A stretch of 64,000 nucleotides of DNA from CALRQJ02 sp943370285 (GTDB lineage: Bacteria; Bacteroidota; Bacteroidia; Chitinophagales; Chitinophagaceae). The translations under genes and the position numbers were made by a program. The DNA lies in the NCBI GenBank assembly GCA_943370285.1, contig CALRQJ020000010.1, positions 1-64,000 on the forward strand, written 5' to 3'. Of this stretch, positions 37,342 to 46,702 are shown one piece after another; the first letter of the stretch is position 1, and each line of letters begins with the position of its first letter. The notes under the pieces are model-generated. The model was not told the origin of the DNA, did no database searches, and worked only from the letters and a program-made list of their open reading frames with translations.

Positions 37342-37752
37342 ATGATACGTACAGCAGCTGCCGTTTGGAACGGTTCAGGTAAAGAAGGTAAAGGTCATTT
37401 AACTACTCAAAGCACTGTGTTAAATCAAACCCAGTATTCTTTCAATACTCGTTTTGAAGATGGTGTAGGCACCAATCCCGAAGAGTTAGTAGCAGCAGCC
37501 CATGCCGGTTGTTTTACCATGAAGTTGAGTTTTGTGTTAGGAGCCGCAGGCTTTACGCCGGATAGCATCAATACCAAATGTGAGTTAGAATTTAAAGATG
37601 GCGCTATCACCAAAAGTCATTTAATAGTAACAGCCACCGTTCCGGGTATTGATGAAGCTACTTTTCAAGCAAGTGTGAAAGATGCGGAGGCTAATTGCCC
37701 TATCTCTAAGTTATTAAATACTGCCATTAGCAGCGAAGCTAGTTTAGTTTAA
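37342..37752 (+). CDS. osmC: OsmC-family peroxiredoxin
   Basis: A thiol-dependent organic-hydroperoxide reductase of the OsmC/Ohr family, cytoplasmic. The 136-aa protein (ATG 37342; a TTG six codons upstream is less likely) has both catalytic cysteines: one in AAAHAGCFTMKLS and one in DAEANCPISKLLN. It begins with the conserved AVWNGSGKEGKG and has GTNPEELVAAAHAG. It is of OsmC rather than Ohr type by these motifs. A strong terminator follows. Confidence 0.92.
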   Translation: MIRTAAAVWNGSGKEGKGHLTTQSTVLNQTQYSFNTRFEDGVGTNPEELVAAAHAGCFTMKLSFVLGAAGFTPDSINTKCELEFKDGAITKSHLIVTATVPGIDEATFQASVKDAEANCPISKLLNTAISSEASLV

Positions 37753-37762
37753 ATATTATATT

Positions 37763-37796
37763 CTGCCGAAGATGTTGCCTTCGGCAGCTATTTTTT
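37763..37796 (+). terminator. Rho-independent terminator after osmC
   Basis: CTGCCGAAG (37763-37771) pairs with CTTCGGCAG (37779-37787), with a seven-base loop and then CTATTTTTT. Confidence 0.9.
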
Positions 37797-37856
37797 GCGT
37801 TGTGTGTATTCAATTACAAATCTTAATGGCAAGTGAGCCGTTTTATTTTCAATAGC

Positions 37857-37864
37857 TATTTTTG
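37857..37864 (+). promoter_or_regulatory. -7 promoter element directly before the Omp85-like gene
   Basis: TATTTTTG (TAnnTTTG) ends five bases before the ATG at 37870. A transcript starting at normal distance would be leaderless, as proposed for kdsD. Confidence 0.4.
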
Positions 37865-37869
37865 TATTT

Positions 37870-39270
37870 ATGCGACGAATGATTTTTGTAGTAGTATTAA
37901 GTAGTGTTTTTAATTTTTCTTCAGAATCTCAAAATAAAGACACAATTTCTTTTATCAAGGCAAAACGAATGTCGGATGCCGACCTAGCCAAAAAAAGGGA
38001 AGGCACATTTGTAACCGGTATTCCAGACTTTTCATCAGACCCTGTAACCGGATTTGGACTTGGTATAAGGACAAATGTTTTTTGGAACGGCAAACGGACA
38101 AATCCTTTTTTTGCATATACCCCCTACCTTGCTAAACTCAAGGCTAATGCTGCGTACTATACTTCTAATGCAAAAGAACTCATTTTATCACTCGATGTTC
38201 CGTATTACAAAGGGAGTCGTTGGCGTTTTAAAATTGACTTCAAAGCACAACAAAATCCTGCCAATTTATACTTTGGATCAACCGAACAAACGCTTGGTGA
38301 ACTAAGGCTTCCTTCTACACCAAATGGCGGACAAACCTACTTAACCTATGCCGCTTTTGATAAAGCTAGAAAAACATTAAGGCCTGGTGGAGTTGACGAA
38401 GCGGGTCTTGTAACCGATGCACTTTCAAACAGGTTTAGAGAAACAGAGTTTATGCTAAATCTAAAAGCAGACTATGCCCTTGGTAAAAAAGGCGTTTGGA
38501 GAATTATGGGTGGATACGAGATTCAACATCTGAATTACAAAACATTTGAAGGAACGGAAGCTGAAGCAATTAATCCTGTAAATGGACAAGAAACAAAAGC
38601 ACCAAACGGAACATCTTTACTGAGAAGAGATTTTCAGCAAGGCTTAATTTCAGGTCTTGACGGTGGTTGGGTTTCTATTTTACAAACCGCATTCATTTAC
38701 GACACTAGAGATTTTGAACCAGACCCAACCCGTGGTTATTATTTGGAAATTGCTAATGAGTTTTCAAATTCCATCATTGGTTCTCAATTCAACTTTAATA
38801 AGCTCTTCATACAAGGAAGGTTTTACAAAAAGCTACCTATTGGCAAAAGAACCGTTTTTGGTGGACGCCTAGGTGTAGGAAATATTTTTGGCGATAATGC
38901 TCCTTTCTTTGAGTTTCAAGACCAATGGAGCCCAGATGGCAGTATCAATGCTTTGGGCGGTAAACAGTCGTTACGTGGACATAGAGCCAATCGTTTTTTA
39001 GCCCGTTCTTTAGCTTTTGCAAACTTTGAACTTCGTTACCGAATAGCTGATACCAAATTAGGCAAACAACGATTTGCATTTACATTAGCACCATTCTTTG
39101 ACGCAGGAACTGCAAGAGATAAGTGGCAAGACTTAAACTTTACGAATATCAAAACTTCGTATGGTGGTGGTTTAAGAGTAGCTTGGAATCAATCAACAAT
39201 TATTTCATTTGACTATGGAATTTCAAAAGAAGACAAACTATTTTATTTTGGTATTGGGCAAGCTTTTTAG
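37870..39270 (+). CDS. BamA/TamA-type outer-membrane beta-barrel (surface antigen family)
   Basis: A 466-aa outer-membrane protein resembling the C-terminal barrel of the Omp85 superfamily, without POTRA repeats. It has a signal peptide (MRRMIFVVVLSSVFNFSSES) and then many alternating beta-strand segments. Near the C-terminus is the Omp85-like GGKQSLRGHRANRFLA (compare GG..LRGY/F) followed by FANFELRYRI, and it ends in an aromatic (FYFGIGQAF), as barrel proteins do. Codon choice (more GAC and ACA) seems somewhat different from neighbouring genes, which may hint at a separate origin. The substrate or role is unknown. Confidence 0.75.
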   Translation: MRRMIFVVVLSSVFNFSSESQNKDTISFIKAKRMSDADLAKKREGTFVTGIPDFSSDPVTGFGLGIRTNVFWNGKRTNPFFAYTPYLAKLKANAAYYTSNAKELILSLDVPYYKGSRWRFKIDFKAQQNPANLYFGSTEQTLGELRLPSTPNGGQTYLTYAAFDKARKTLRPGGVDEAGLVTDALSNRFRETEFMLNLKADYALGKKGVWRIMGGYEIQHLNYKTFEGTEAEAINPVNGQETKAPNGTSLLRRDFQQGLISGLDGGWVSILQTAFIYDTRDFEPDPTRGYYLEIANEFSNSIIGSQFNFNKLFIQGRFYKKLPIGKRTVFGGRLGVGNIFGDNAPFFEFQDQWSPDGSINALGGKQSLRGHRANRFLARSLAFANFELRYRIADTKLGKQRFAFTLAPFFDAGTARDKWQDLNFTNIKTSYGGGLRVAWNQSTIISFDYGISKEDKLFYFGIGQAF

Positions 39271-39566
39271 GTTATCCGAGAAGAGTACTACACAATAGGT
39301 AAGATTTCCCAAAATACACTATCAGTTGTTTAAATTATCATCAATAGCCAGTTGTCTAGCAATAAATTTGCAGGATATATCAAACTTTGAATATTGAAAG
39401 CGCCATACCAAAAAGCTTATTGAATCATTTTCTGCTCATCAATACTGTAAGGCAATTGCCTTTGTTTCGTTATTAGTTAAAACTGAACATTTACTGTACG
39501 ATTACAGTTAATTTTGCAGCACTGCTGTGTCAACGGCATTATCGTTTTCATTTTAACTTACTTTAT
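39271..39566 (+). other. Intergenic region upstream of dsbD with one -7 element
   Basis: These 296 bases have no convincing gene. A TAATTTTG (TAnnTTTG) at 39509-39516 is the probable dsbD promoter element and would give a leader of about 45 bases. No hairpin or repeat was noticed. Confidence 0.4.
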
Positions 39567-41567
39567 ATGGCTTCTTTGCTTCGTTTTTGTTCGTTCCTAC
39601 TATTGGCATTTTCATGTAGTACCGTTCTGGCTCAAACAGATACTGCTGTTCACTTTTTTTACAACAAGCAACGTTTAAACGATACTACCGTTCAGCTTAC
39701 CATTACAGCTAAACCTATTGCAGGTGCAAAGCTATATGCCTTACAAAAGCAAGCTGATGAAACGTTATTTTCTGCCATCACATTTGATACAACCGCCACA
39801 GCATTTTTAAGTGGTGCGGTAACAGATAAAAGTCAACTGAAATCAGAAAAGGATGCATCGGTAAATGCAACGGTTCGGTTTGTTACCGACTCTGCCGTTT
39901 GGCAACAGCTCCTAAAAATAAATGCGGCAGATAGTACCATCATTAAGGGTAACATTACGTATTTGGTAAAACAGGGCGACAACTTTATTTCAGGTGAAGA
40001 ATCATTTAAATTTTTTATTCAGCCAGAACCAGCAACAGCATCTGCCGAAGGCAATACTGATGTGGCCGACCAATCTTTGTGGTGGATTTTTATTGCAGCA
40101 TTTGGCGGTGGATTATTGGCCTTACTTACACCTTGTGTGTATTCCATGATTCCGGTAACGGTTAGTTTTTTTACCAAACGCAGCAAGACAAAAGCCGAGG
40201 GCAAACGCAATGCTATTTACTATGCCGTATCTATCGTAAGCATTTTTACTTTACTCGGATTTTTAATCACTTTAATCTTTGGTCCTGCAGCATTAAATAA
40301 TTTGGCCACCAACTGGATAGCTAATTTGATATTCTTCGTTTTGTTTCTTGTATTCGGAATTTCTTTTCTGGGTGCTTTCGAAATTAATCTACCTTCTTCT
40401 TGGTCAACCAAAGCAGATAGTAAAGCTGGCATGGGCAATTTCATGGGTATCTTTTTCATGGCATTAACGTTAGTAGTTGTGTCATTTTCATGTACCGGTC
40501 CAATCATTGGTAATTTGTTGGTGCTAGCTGCAAAAGGCAGTTATTATGGCCCGTTGATAGGTATGTTTGGCTTCTCTTTAGCATTGGCTTTACCTTTTGC
40601 ATTGTTTGCATTCTTCCCCAGTAAATTAAATATTTTAGGTAAAGCTGGCGGATGGTTAAATGCAGTTAAAGTAACCTTAGGCTTTTTAGAATTGGCATTA
40701 GCATTGAAGTTTTTATCGAATGCCGATTTGTCGTTGGGATGGCGATTACTCGACCGAGAAATCTTTATTGCTTTATGGGTAGTGATATTTATTTTATTAG
40801 GCATTTATTTATTGGGTAAAATTAAATTTCATCATGACGATGAATTACCTAAGAACGATTTTGGATTACCGTATTTAACTGTTACTCGATTGTTCTTTGC
40901 TATAGCAGCATTCTCTTTTGCAGTGTATATGATACCCGGCATGTGGGGTGCTCCATTAAAAGGTATTAGTGCTTTTGTACCACCGATGGGCACACAAGAT
41001 TTTAATGCTTCGGCTGCCAATCATGCTGCTACTGGCAGTGCTACTTCATCTGGCGAAGCCAAAATTCATCCGGTTAAATATTACGATCGAATGAAAATTT
41101 ATGAACCCGAAGTGGTGACTAAATATGGGTTGATTACTTTCTTTGATTACGATGAAGCATTAGCAGCAGCTCGAAAACTGAAAAAGCCATTGATGATTGA
41201 TTTTACCGGCATCAATTGTGTGAACTGCCGTAAAATGGAAGGACAAGTTTGGAGTGACCCTGCGGTAATGAAAATGCTGAAAGAAGATTTTGTAATTGTA
41301 TCGCTGTACGTTGATGTAAACAATATAGACTTGCCCGAAAGTGAACATTATTTTTCTAAAGCATTGGGGAAAAAAGTAGAAACATTAGGCGATAAACATG
41401 CCGATATGCAGGTTACCAAGTTTGGCGCCAATAGTCAGCCTTTTTATTTCTTTTTAGATGGCAATGAGAACAGATTGATTAACGAAGGGTATGGCTACGA
41501 TCCTAATATTCAACGATTTATTGATCATTTGAATAAAGCTAAAGTAGCATACGATAAAGGAAAGTAA
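39567..41567 (+). CDS. dsbD: Thiol:disulfide interchange protein DsbD
   Basis: It passes electrons from cytoplasmic thioredoxin across the inner membrane to periplasmic thiols. The 666-aa protein has a signal peptide and an N-terminal beta-rich domain (about residues 25-155). An eight-helix CcdA-like core follows (about 170-465), with the first Cys in ALLTPCVYSMIPVTV and the second in VVSFSCTGPIIGN. The C-terminal thioredoxin domain (about 530-660) has the CxxC in FTGINCVNCRKM. All three cysteine sites needed for electron relay are present, except that the N-terminal domain has no obvious Cys pair. The missing pair is common in Bacteroidota homologues. Confidence 0.9.
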   Translation: MASLLRFCSFLLLAFSCSTVLAQTDTAVHFFYNKQRLNDTTVQLTITAKPIAGAKLYALQKQADETLFSAITFDTTATAFLSGAVTDKSQLKSEKDASVNATVRFVTDSAVWQQLLKINAADSTIIKGNITYLVKQGDNFISGEESFKFFIQPEPATASAEGNTDVADQSLWWIFIAAFGGGLLALLTPCVYSMIPVTVSFFTKRSKTKAEGKRNAIYYAVSIVSIFTLLGFLITLIFGPAALNNLATNWIANLIFFVLFLVFGISFLGAFEINLPSSWSTKADSKAGMGNFMGIFFMALTLVVVSFSCTGPIIGNLLVLAAKGSYYGPLIGMFGFSLALALPFALFAFFPSKLNILGKAGGWLNAVKVTLGFLELALALKFLSNADLSLGWRLLDREIFIALWVVIFILLGIYLLGKIKFHHDDELPKNDFGLPYLTVTRLFFAIAAFSFAVYMIPGMWGAPLKGISAFVPPMGTQDFNASAANHAATGSATSSGEAKIHPVKYYDRMKIYEPEVVTKYGLITFFDYDEALAAARKLKKPLMIDFTGINCVNCRKMEGQVWSDPAVMKMLKEDFVIVSLYVDVNNIDLPESEHYFSKALGKKVETLGDKHADMQVTKFGANSQPFYFFLDGNENRLINEGYGYDPNIQRFIDHLNKAKVAYDKGK

Positions 41568-41625
41568 AATTTTTGCACCTTGGTCATGAATTCAACATGA
41601 AAGCCTTTCATACAGCTTGCAACAA

Positions 41626-41633
41626 TATCTTTG
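41626..41633 (+). promoter_or_regulatory. -7 promoter element of the LLM oxidoreductase gene
   Basis: TATCTTTG matches TAnnTTTG, 18 bases before the ATG at 41652. Confidence 0.4.
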
Positions 41634-41651
41634 CGCAGCAAAAAATAGCGT

Positions 41652-42671
41652 ATGGAATTAGGCATTGGCATGTTTGGCGATAATCATTACAGTAACGGAA
41701 AAGTACAGCCGGTTGGAACACGGCTTAAAGAACTGATTGCTGAGATACAATTGATGGATGAATTAGGACTCGACTTTTTCAGCATGGGTGAGCACCACCG
41801 ACCAGACTATGCCGTTTCAACCCCCGAAATTATTTTAGCCGCTGCTGCTACCGTTACCAAAAATATCAAATTGGGTAGCGGGGTAACGGTATTGAGTTCT
41901 GCTGACCCGGTTAGGGTGTACCAACAATTTGCGACCATCGATCAACTCTCCAACGGTCGGGCCGAAATCATAGCAGGCCGTGGTAGCTTTATTGAATCAT
42001 TTCCGTTATATGGGTACGATTTAAAAGATTACGACGGTTTATTTGATGAAAAACTCGATTTGCTTTGCAAAATCAACAAACAACCCACTATTACTTGGAA
42101 AGGAAAATACAGACCTTCCTTACAGCAGCAAACCATTTTACCCCGTGCAGTGAATGACAGCTTGCCCATTTGGGTGGCTGTAGGCGGTACGCCTGAATCG
42201 GTAGATAGGGCTGCTCGTTTAGGATTACCCGTCATTTTTGCTATCATTGGTGGATATCCCAGACAGTTTGTGCCGTTGTTTAATTATTACCGAGATTTAT
42301 ACTTGCAATATGGCCATAATGAAAAAAACATGCAAGTAGGTGTTCATATGCATTGTTTTTTTGGTAAGAATAGTACAGCTATTGCCGATTATTATTTTCC
42401 GCATTATGCAGCGCAGATGGATAGAGTGGGCAGCACTAGAGGTTGGCCGCCATACCAAAAAGCACAATTCGATATGGGCCGAAGTAAAAACGGGGCATTA
42501 ATCATTGGCGATGCCCAAGAAGCCATTGATAAGATATTGGAACTGAAACAACTGCTCAAACTTACCCGATTTACAGCACATATGGATGTTGGCGGACCCG
42601 ACCACAGTAAGCTGATGGAGTCAATAGAAATATTTGGCTCTATTATTGCCCCTGCTTTGAAAATGAGTTAA
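41652..42671 (+). CDS. LLM-class flavin-dependent oxidoreductase (luciferase-like)
   Basis: A 339-aa TIM-barrel flavoprotein of the bacterial luciferase-like monooxygenase superfamily. Visible family features are ELGLDFFSMGEHHRPDYAVS near residue 40 and KLGSGVTVLSSADPVRVYQQ. They continue with GRAEIIAGRGSFIESFPLYG and a PIWVAVGGTPESVDRAARLG segment for FMN/phosphate binding. It uses reduced FMN, but the substrate is unknown. It is preceded by its own -7 element and converges on the next gene. Confidence 0.85.
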   Translation: MELGIGMFGDNHYSNGKVQPVGTRLKELIAEIQLMDELGLDFFSMGEHHRPDYAVSTPEIILAAAATVTKNIKLGSGVTVLSSADPVRVYQQFATIDQLSNGRAEIIAGRGSFIESFPLYGYDLKDYDGLFDEKLDLLCKINKQPTITWKGKYRPSLQQQTILPRAVNDSLPIWVAVGGTPESVDRAARLGLPVIFAIIGGYPRQFVPLFNYYRDLYLQYGHNEKNMQVGVHMHCFFGKNSTAIADYYFPHYAAQMDRVGSTRGWPPYQKAQFDMGRSKNGALIIGDAQEAIDKILELKQLLKLTRFTAHMDVGGPDHSKLMESIEIFGSIIAPALKMS

Positions 42672-42701
42672 GAAATGCCAATTAATGGGATATCTATATA
42701 A

Positions 42702-43946
42702 TTAGTTACTATAAAAGTAAACTGCTGTAATGGCTTTACTGCTAACTAAAGTCATCAGTTTCTTTTTGTCTTTATCAAATACAACTGTAGTGTCTACGCC
42801 ATCTTTCTGATTTTTTTCGAGCAAATATTTACCGCTTTTTTCATGATTGGTGAGTAATTGTAAAAGCTTACCGTACTGGTATTGGGCATCAGCATTCTCA
42901 GCATTACTAGTAAGTTCATATACCCAAATAGCTTGTTTGATATCGAAATAAATTTTTGAGTGTGTCATGCCCAACTTTAGATTAGCCCCAAAATGCTCCT
43001 CACCGGCTGGGCTAGTTGTGAGCTCACCTTTTAGACCATTAAACCCGGTTGCTGCATTGCTTATAATTTCTTCCATTTCTTTTTCCAAGTTGGTCTTTCG
43101 TCTAAATACAATTAAACCAATTGGTACTTTTGTTGCTTTAGGACTATTTATTTTAATCTCATACGTTACTCCCATTTTGGGTGATTGCATATCGTAATAG
43201 GCAAAGTAACTATCCTTTGGAATTTCTTGCTCAGTTGTGCCAATTGCAGAGGCGCTGCAATTAACCTTAACTACAATGCCGGTATCAAGCGCTACTGCAA
43301 TAGCTGTATAGCTGTACTCCCAATCGAGTTGTTTATTAAAATACAAATACTTGGTGGGTGTACTTTCATAATTAGATGAATACCTAACCCATCCGTTTTG
43401 AATAAGACGAGTTTGTTCCTTAACAAACTTTGGTTTTAAGGTATTAATTTCTGAAGGGGTAAGTTGTGCGATGTAATCTTCTTTTGAAAAATCAATGACT
43501 TCGCCATCGGCTTGTGTTCTTTTAGCGTCACCGGTATAAACCGATGTATAGCCACCACCTGAACTATTTGGATTAAATTTATTCCCATGTCCATCAACAG
43601 TAGTATAACTGTTTTTAAAAGCAAATTTCGATGACCTTGAACGGGCAAACCTTGCCGCATCATCCCACCTAAAACCAGGTTTCCAATGATAACTGGCAAT
43701 TATAGAATGATTGATTTTATCCCTTAACTGTTCTGCCAATTCTCGTTCACCAATAATTTTGGTATCCCAAACTTCAAATACCTCCCAAGCATTGATTTCT
43801 AAGTTTTTTGAGGTATACAAAATGATGAAACTCCCTAAAGGTCGAGGCAATGCTTTATCTACTTTGTTGGTATTATTTGAGTTTTGTTGTGTAAAACCTG
43901 CGATTCCTAATAGAAGTAGGACCAAGGTGGTAAAAAACTTAGGCAT
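42702..43946 (-). CDS. Hypothetical secreted protein (414 aa)
   Basis: I do not recognise this family. The product has a signal peptide (MPKFFTTLVLLLLGIAGFTQ) and a soluble body. A possible basic/aromatic domain spans about residues 85-115 (SYHWKPGFRWDDAARFARSR). A Gly/Ser/Tyr stretch follows (NPNSSGGGYTSVYTGDAKRT), with a beta-rich second half containing a repeated turn-and-strand pattern. No catalytic motif, lipobox, sorting domain or membrane helix beyond the signal is seen. It is probably periplasmic and monocistronic, with no clear promoter. Confidence 0.6.
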   Translation of the reverse strand: MPKFFTTLVLLLLGIAGFTQQNSNNTNKVDKALPRPLGSFIILYTSKNLEINAWEVFEVWDTKIIGERELAEQLRDKINHSIIASYHWKPGFRWDDAARFARSRSSKFAFKNSYTTVDGHGNKFNPNSSGGGYTSVYTGDAKRTQADGEVIDFSKEDYIAQLTPSEINTLKPKFVKEQTRLIQNGWVRYSSNYESTPTKYLYFNKQLDWEYSYTAIAVALDTGIVVKVNCSASAIGTTEQEIPKDSYFAYYDMQSPKMGVTYEIKINSPKATKVPIGLIVFRRKTNLEKEMEEIISNAATGFNGLKGELTTSPAGEEHFGANLKLGMTHSKIYFDIKQAIWVYELTSNAENADAQYQYGKLLQLLTNHEKSGKYLLEKNQKDGVDTTVVFDKDKKKLMTLVSSKAITAVYFYSN

Positions 43947-44305
43947 TGTTTATGGAAATTGTTTGAAGTAATGCTGCTAAAGTTATCAAATTTCAAAATA
44001 TCGCTTATGCAAGGGCTCTCTTTTTAATGAAGTAGCCTTAAAAGCTTTAGGTAAGTATAAATTTTTGTGAGGCCATTCGCCATTTGTCCCGCCTAATAAC
44101 CATTCGTAAAAACAGAATAACTTTCTGTTTATTGGCCCGTTTCCCTTAAAACCCTTTACTGTACTGCATTCTAACACAAAGCCGAATAGTACGGCAAGCC
44201 GATTACTAAAAATAAACAGGTATTATGTGTTGCATAGTACTGAAATATCACTTAGCTTTGTGTTATCAAACAACAAATCAAAAAACCAATTAAAAAATAA
44301 CAATC
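43947..44305 (+). other. Intergenic region with promoter of the small membrane protein
   Basis: These 359 bases lie between divergent genes. A 63-codon reading frame on the minus strand (43986-44177) resembles no family I know and has no promoter, so it is not called. The right end carries a good promoter (44230-44260). No repeat was noticed. Confidence 0.4.
44230..44260 (+). promoter_or_regulatory. Full Bacteroidota promoter (-33 TTG, -7 TAGCTTTG)
   Basis: TTG at 44230-44232 and TAGCTTTG at 44253-44260 are 20 bases apart, the consensus spacing. Transcription should start near 44267, giving a leader of about 40 bases before the small membrane protein at 44306. Confidence 0.6.
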
Positions 44306-44491
44306 ATGAAACGAGTATTAAGCATCACCAACATTATCGGATTATTAATCTTAATCCCAGGTTTGTTTATCGGTTATTTATCTCATAACGATACAACAAA
44401 CACCCAAGAAGAAAACACCGTGCAAATGGATGAAACCGGTACCAATAGTACCAATGTATTAAACCGTTCAGTTCGGTTCAACAATTTCTAA
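44306..44491 (+). CDS. Small single-pass membrane protein (61 aa)
   Basis: The 61-residue protein has one N-terminal membrane helix (IIGLLILIPGLFIGYL, about residues 9-24). A polar tail rich in Asn, Thr and Glu follows. It is supported as a gene by a well-spaced promoter upstream, an ATG in a favourable AT-rich context and a hairpin after the stop. The function is unknown. The tail is probably outside the cytoplasm. Confidence 0.6.
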   Translation: MKRVLSITNIIGLLILIPGLFIGYLSHNDTTNTQEENTVQMDETGTNSTNVLNRSVRFNNF

Positions 44492-44508
44492 TGGGTATTG
44501 AGGCTATT

Positions 44509-44547
44509 CGGCTGAGATACAAGGCAGTGTTTCAGCCGTTCTTTTTC
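44509..44547 (+). terminator. Hairpin terminator after the 61-aa gene
   Basis: CGGCTGA (44509-44515) pairs with TCAGCCG (44532-44538), with a 16-base loop, followed by TTCTTTTT. It overlaps the stop codon of the convergent acetyltransferase gene. Confidence 0.6.
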
Positions 44548-45005
44548 TCCATGGCATAGGTGATAAAAACCATTCCATTTCTTTTCTTTCGGTTAATTTT
44601 TACCTGTTCATAACCATTTCTTTCAAAAAATGGTTTGGCCGTAATACTAACATCAGAAGTAATTAAAGACAAGGCTCTTTTTGTAGCTTCATGTTCAATA
44701 TGGTTGAGCAGTAGTTGTCCTACACCATTACGTTGAAACTCTTTGTGCACATACAAGCAATCAAAGTCGCCACTACCGGTTAGTGCCGCAAATCCAACTA
44801 TCTTTTTTTGAGCAACTGCTACAATAAAGTAGTGTTTGATTACTCTTTCCATCCACTTTAAGGAATGCCCGGCCGAAGCTGACCAAATACTGATTTGGTC
44901 CGGACTATAATCTCGACTGTTTACTTCGGTTATGGTATCGAAGAATAATTGCCTGATGTCTTCTACATCGGTTAATTGTGCTTTGCGTAAGGTGATGTCC
45001 ATCAT
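44532..45005 (-). CDS. GNAT-family N-acetyltransferase
   Basis: A 157-aa acetyl-CoA-dependent acetyltransferase of unknown substrate. The GNAT fold is seen from ITLRKAQLTDVEDIRQLFFD at the start and IVGFAALTGSGDFDCLYVHK. The acetyl-CoA loop is EFQRNGVGQLLLNHIE (Q/RxxGxG/A type), and KPFFERNGYEQ ends the domain. The ATG overlaps the stop of the upstream DinB-like gene (ATGA, 45002-45005), so both are translated from one message. Confidence 0.9.
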   Translation of the reverse strand: MMDITLRKAQLTDVEDIRQLFFDTITEVNSRDYSPDQISIWSASAGHSLKWMERVIKHYFIVAVAQKKIVGFAALTGSGDFDCLYVHKEFQRNGVGQLLLNHIEHEATKRALSLITSDVSITAKPFFERNGYEQVKINRKKRNGMVFITYAMEKKNG

Positions 45006-45535
45006 ATCCTATTGTTTTTCAAACCGGTTAGTACCAATTGGTTATGGTGTATGGCGTGATAGCTGGTAAAATAGATCATTTCCCGCAATGTCAATTTCCC
45101 CAATAAGGGATGCGGTAGAATGTACCTATCCAAATCTGCTTCACTGCATTTGGCTACCCTACGGGCAAGTACTGCCGCCTGCCGATGCAATTGCAGCGCT
45201 AATTGTTGTTGTTGACTAGTGGTTACCACTTTAGGTACAAATTTTCCCGTGGCTTTACCACCTAAACTCAATTTGGATTGGTATTTGGCTATTAATTCCT
45301 CGTATGTTTTTGAAGGACGATTGGCTGTGCCGAATAACAACCGCAATACAAATTTGGGCAACCAAAATGCCAAATTAACCGGCGCTACACTTTTAATCAA
45401 ATGCGACAAATGCTGACCTGCACTCCATTTTCCGGCAGGTGCAAATACAAATTCATCCGCTTTCAGTGCCGTAACGGTAGCGTTAAAGTTGTGATAACTG
45501 TTGGTTAATGATTGGGCTAATGCGGTAGCGTTCAT
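45002..45535 (-). CDS. DinB-family protein (DinB_2 type)
   Basis: A 177-aa four-helix-bundle protein of the DinB/YfiT-like superfamily. The metal-ligand histidines are placed as expected: one in GKWSAGQHLSHLIKS and two in FTSYHAIHHNQLVL near the C-terminus. The ATG at 45535 is preferred over a start six codons earlier. Members include thiol-dependent transferases (bacillithiol or mycothiol related) and proteins of unknown role. It is coupled to the downstream acetyltransferase by a four-base overlap. Confidence 0.83.
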   Translation of the reverse strand: MNATALAQSLTNSYHNFNATVTALKADEFVFAPAGKWSAGQHLSHLIKSVAPVNLAFWLPKFVLRLLFGTANRPSKTYEELIAKYQSKLSLGGKATGKFVPKVVTTSQQQQLALQLHRQAAVLARRVAKCSEADLDRYILPHPLLGKLTLREMIYFTSYHAIHHNQLVLTGLKNNRI

Positions 45536-45601
45536 TGGCTCAAAATACAACAAAAATCTACACCTTGGTTCGTGTGACAGGAACCATGAGGTAGCTTCAG
45601 C

Positions 45602-46147
45602 TTAAAAAATATAGCCCAACTTCAACGAAGCCTCCGGATTGATAACAGGTAAACTAAATCGTTGATTGTCTACCGCTACATTTTTATCGCCGCCGATTCT
45701 AAAACTTAATCCACCCCAAGGCGATAGGTATATTTTTTTACCCAAACTAAAATGGTAACCCATACTACCATTTACCAATACGTTTTTTAAGGTAGCCGTT
45801 TGTTGTTGCGCCGTCGTTTGAATGGTAGAAGTCCAATGCACCAATCCACCACCTAGCCAAAAACCCTTCCATTCCGGTTTGAAAAAATAATCTGCCACTA
45901 CTGCATATGCTTCAATATGATGATTCACAAATCCTTTTTTGGTTGACCAATCGGGCTTGTTTACCGTGGCTGTTAATGCCCTTATTCGCCAATTGTTTTT
46001 ACCCACCCATGCTGCGCCAAAATAACCACCGGTAATGTAGGGTAACACATCTAATTCTACACCACCTTGTAATGGGGTTGATTTTTTTGTTTGTGCCGAT
46101 GTTGCCATTGCTATGCAACAGGCAGTAAGCAGTAAAACATATTTCAT
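45602..46147 (-). CDS. Hypothetical exported beta-barrel-like protein (181 aa)
   Basis: Unrecognised family. A signal peptide (MKYVLLLTACCIAMATSAQ) is followed by repeated amphipathic beta-strands with many Gly, Trp and Tyr, for example VLPYITGGYFGAAWVGKNNW and GFWLGGGLVHWTSTIQ. It ends in LKLGYIF with the terminal aromatic typical of small outer-membrane barrels. It is probably an eight-strand barrel in the outer membrane. Confidence 0.6.
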   Translation of the reverse strand: MKYVLLLTACCIAMATSAQTKKSTPLQGGVELDVLPYITGGYFGAAWVGKNNWRIRALTATVNKPDWSTKKGFVNHHIEAYAVVADYFFKPEWKGFWLGGGLVHWTSTIQTTAQQQTATLKNVLVNGSMGYHFSLGKKIYLSPWGGLSFRIGGDKNVAVDNQRFSLPVINPEASLKLGYIF

Positions 46148-46190
46148 GCATTAAAGGTACAATGTACTAGTTGCTGTTGGTTGATATAAA

Positions 46191-46589
46191 TCAGTTTTTG
46201 AAAACTACTAATTGCAATTGTGCTTTTGCAGCTTGCAGTAAAAGGGTATCGCCTTTTTGTTGCCAGCGAAGCGATGAGTCAAAACAATCAAATATGCGGT
46301 TGGCAGTATCTGAGTTACAGCAAACATCTGTCATGGTTGCATTTGATAACAAAACAGAATCATTTATAATGCGATAATTGGCGGATAACACATTGTCTTC
46401 AGCATAAACGTAAATCGTACTATCCTTCGAAAAATCTACTTGGAACTGCTGGAAAGTAGCAAGTAAAAAAGTGTTACTGGTATCCTTGTATTGCATCACT
46501 TGATACTTATGGTGTAACAAGGTTACGCTTTCTGATGGTCTACAACTGTAAACTATAAACAATAGCAAACAAATAAGCCCTTGACGCAT
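46191..46589 (-). CDS. Hypothetical lipoprotein (132 aa)
   Basis: The 132-aa product has a short lipoprotein signal with Cys at residue 16 (FIVYSCRPSE). The remainder is predicted beta-rich and soluble, with two adjacent Cys (VCCNSD) and one later Cys that might pair. No family is recognised; the size and layout recall small lipocalin- or META-like lipoproteins, but no signature is present. It lies 43 bases upstream of the barrel-like gene on the same strand. Confidence 0.55.
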   Translation of the reverse strand: MRQGLICLLLFIVYSCRPSESVTLLHHKYQVMQYKDTSNTFLLATFQQFQVDFSKDSTIYVYAEDNVLSANYRIINDSVLLSNATMTDVCCNSDTANRIFDCFDSSLRWQQKGDTLLLQAAKAQLQLVVFKN

Positions 46590-46648
46590 AGCCGTAAAAA
46601 TCGCTTTAATATTTCATGTAAAAAATAATGATCAATATATATTTTTAC

Positions 46649-46656
46649 TACATTTG
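46649..46656 (+). promoter_or_regulatory. -7 promoter element of the 128-aa membrane protein
   Basis: TACATTTG matches TAnnTTTG, 46 bases before the ATG at 46703. No -33 TTG is visible at the right spacing. Confidence 0.35.
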
Positions 46657-46702
46657 AAATACTCCCCCGCTCAATCCTTTTTTTTGATCTTAAAACTACT
46701 TT

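Noticed and set aside
43986..44177. 63-codon minus-strand frame next to the 414-aa gene
   Set aside because: It has no promoter, no signal sequence and no motif; its ATG context is poor. It could be a remnant but cannot be supported.
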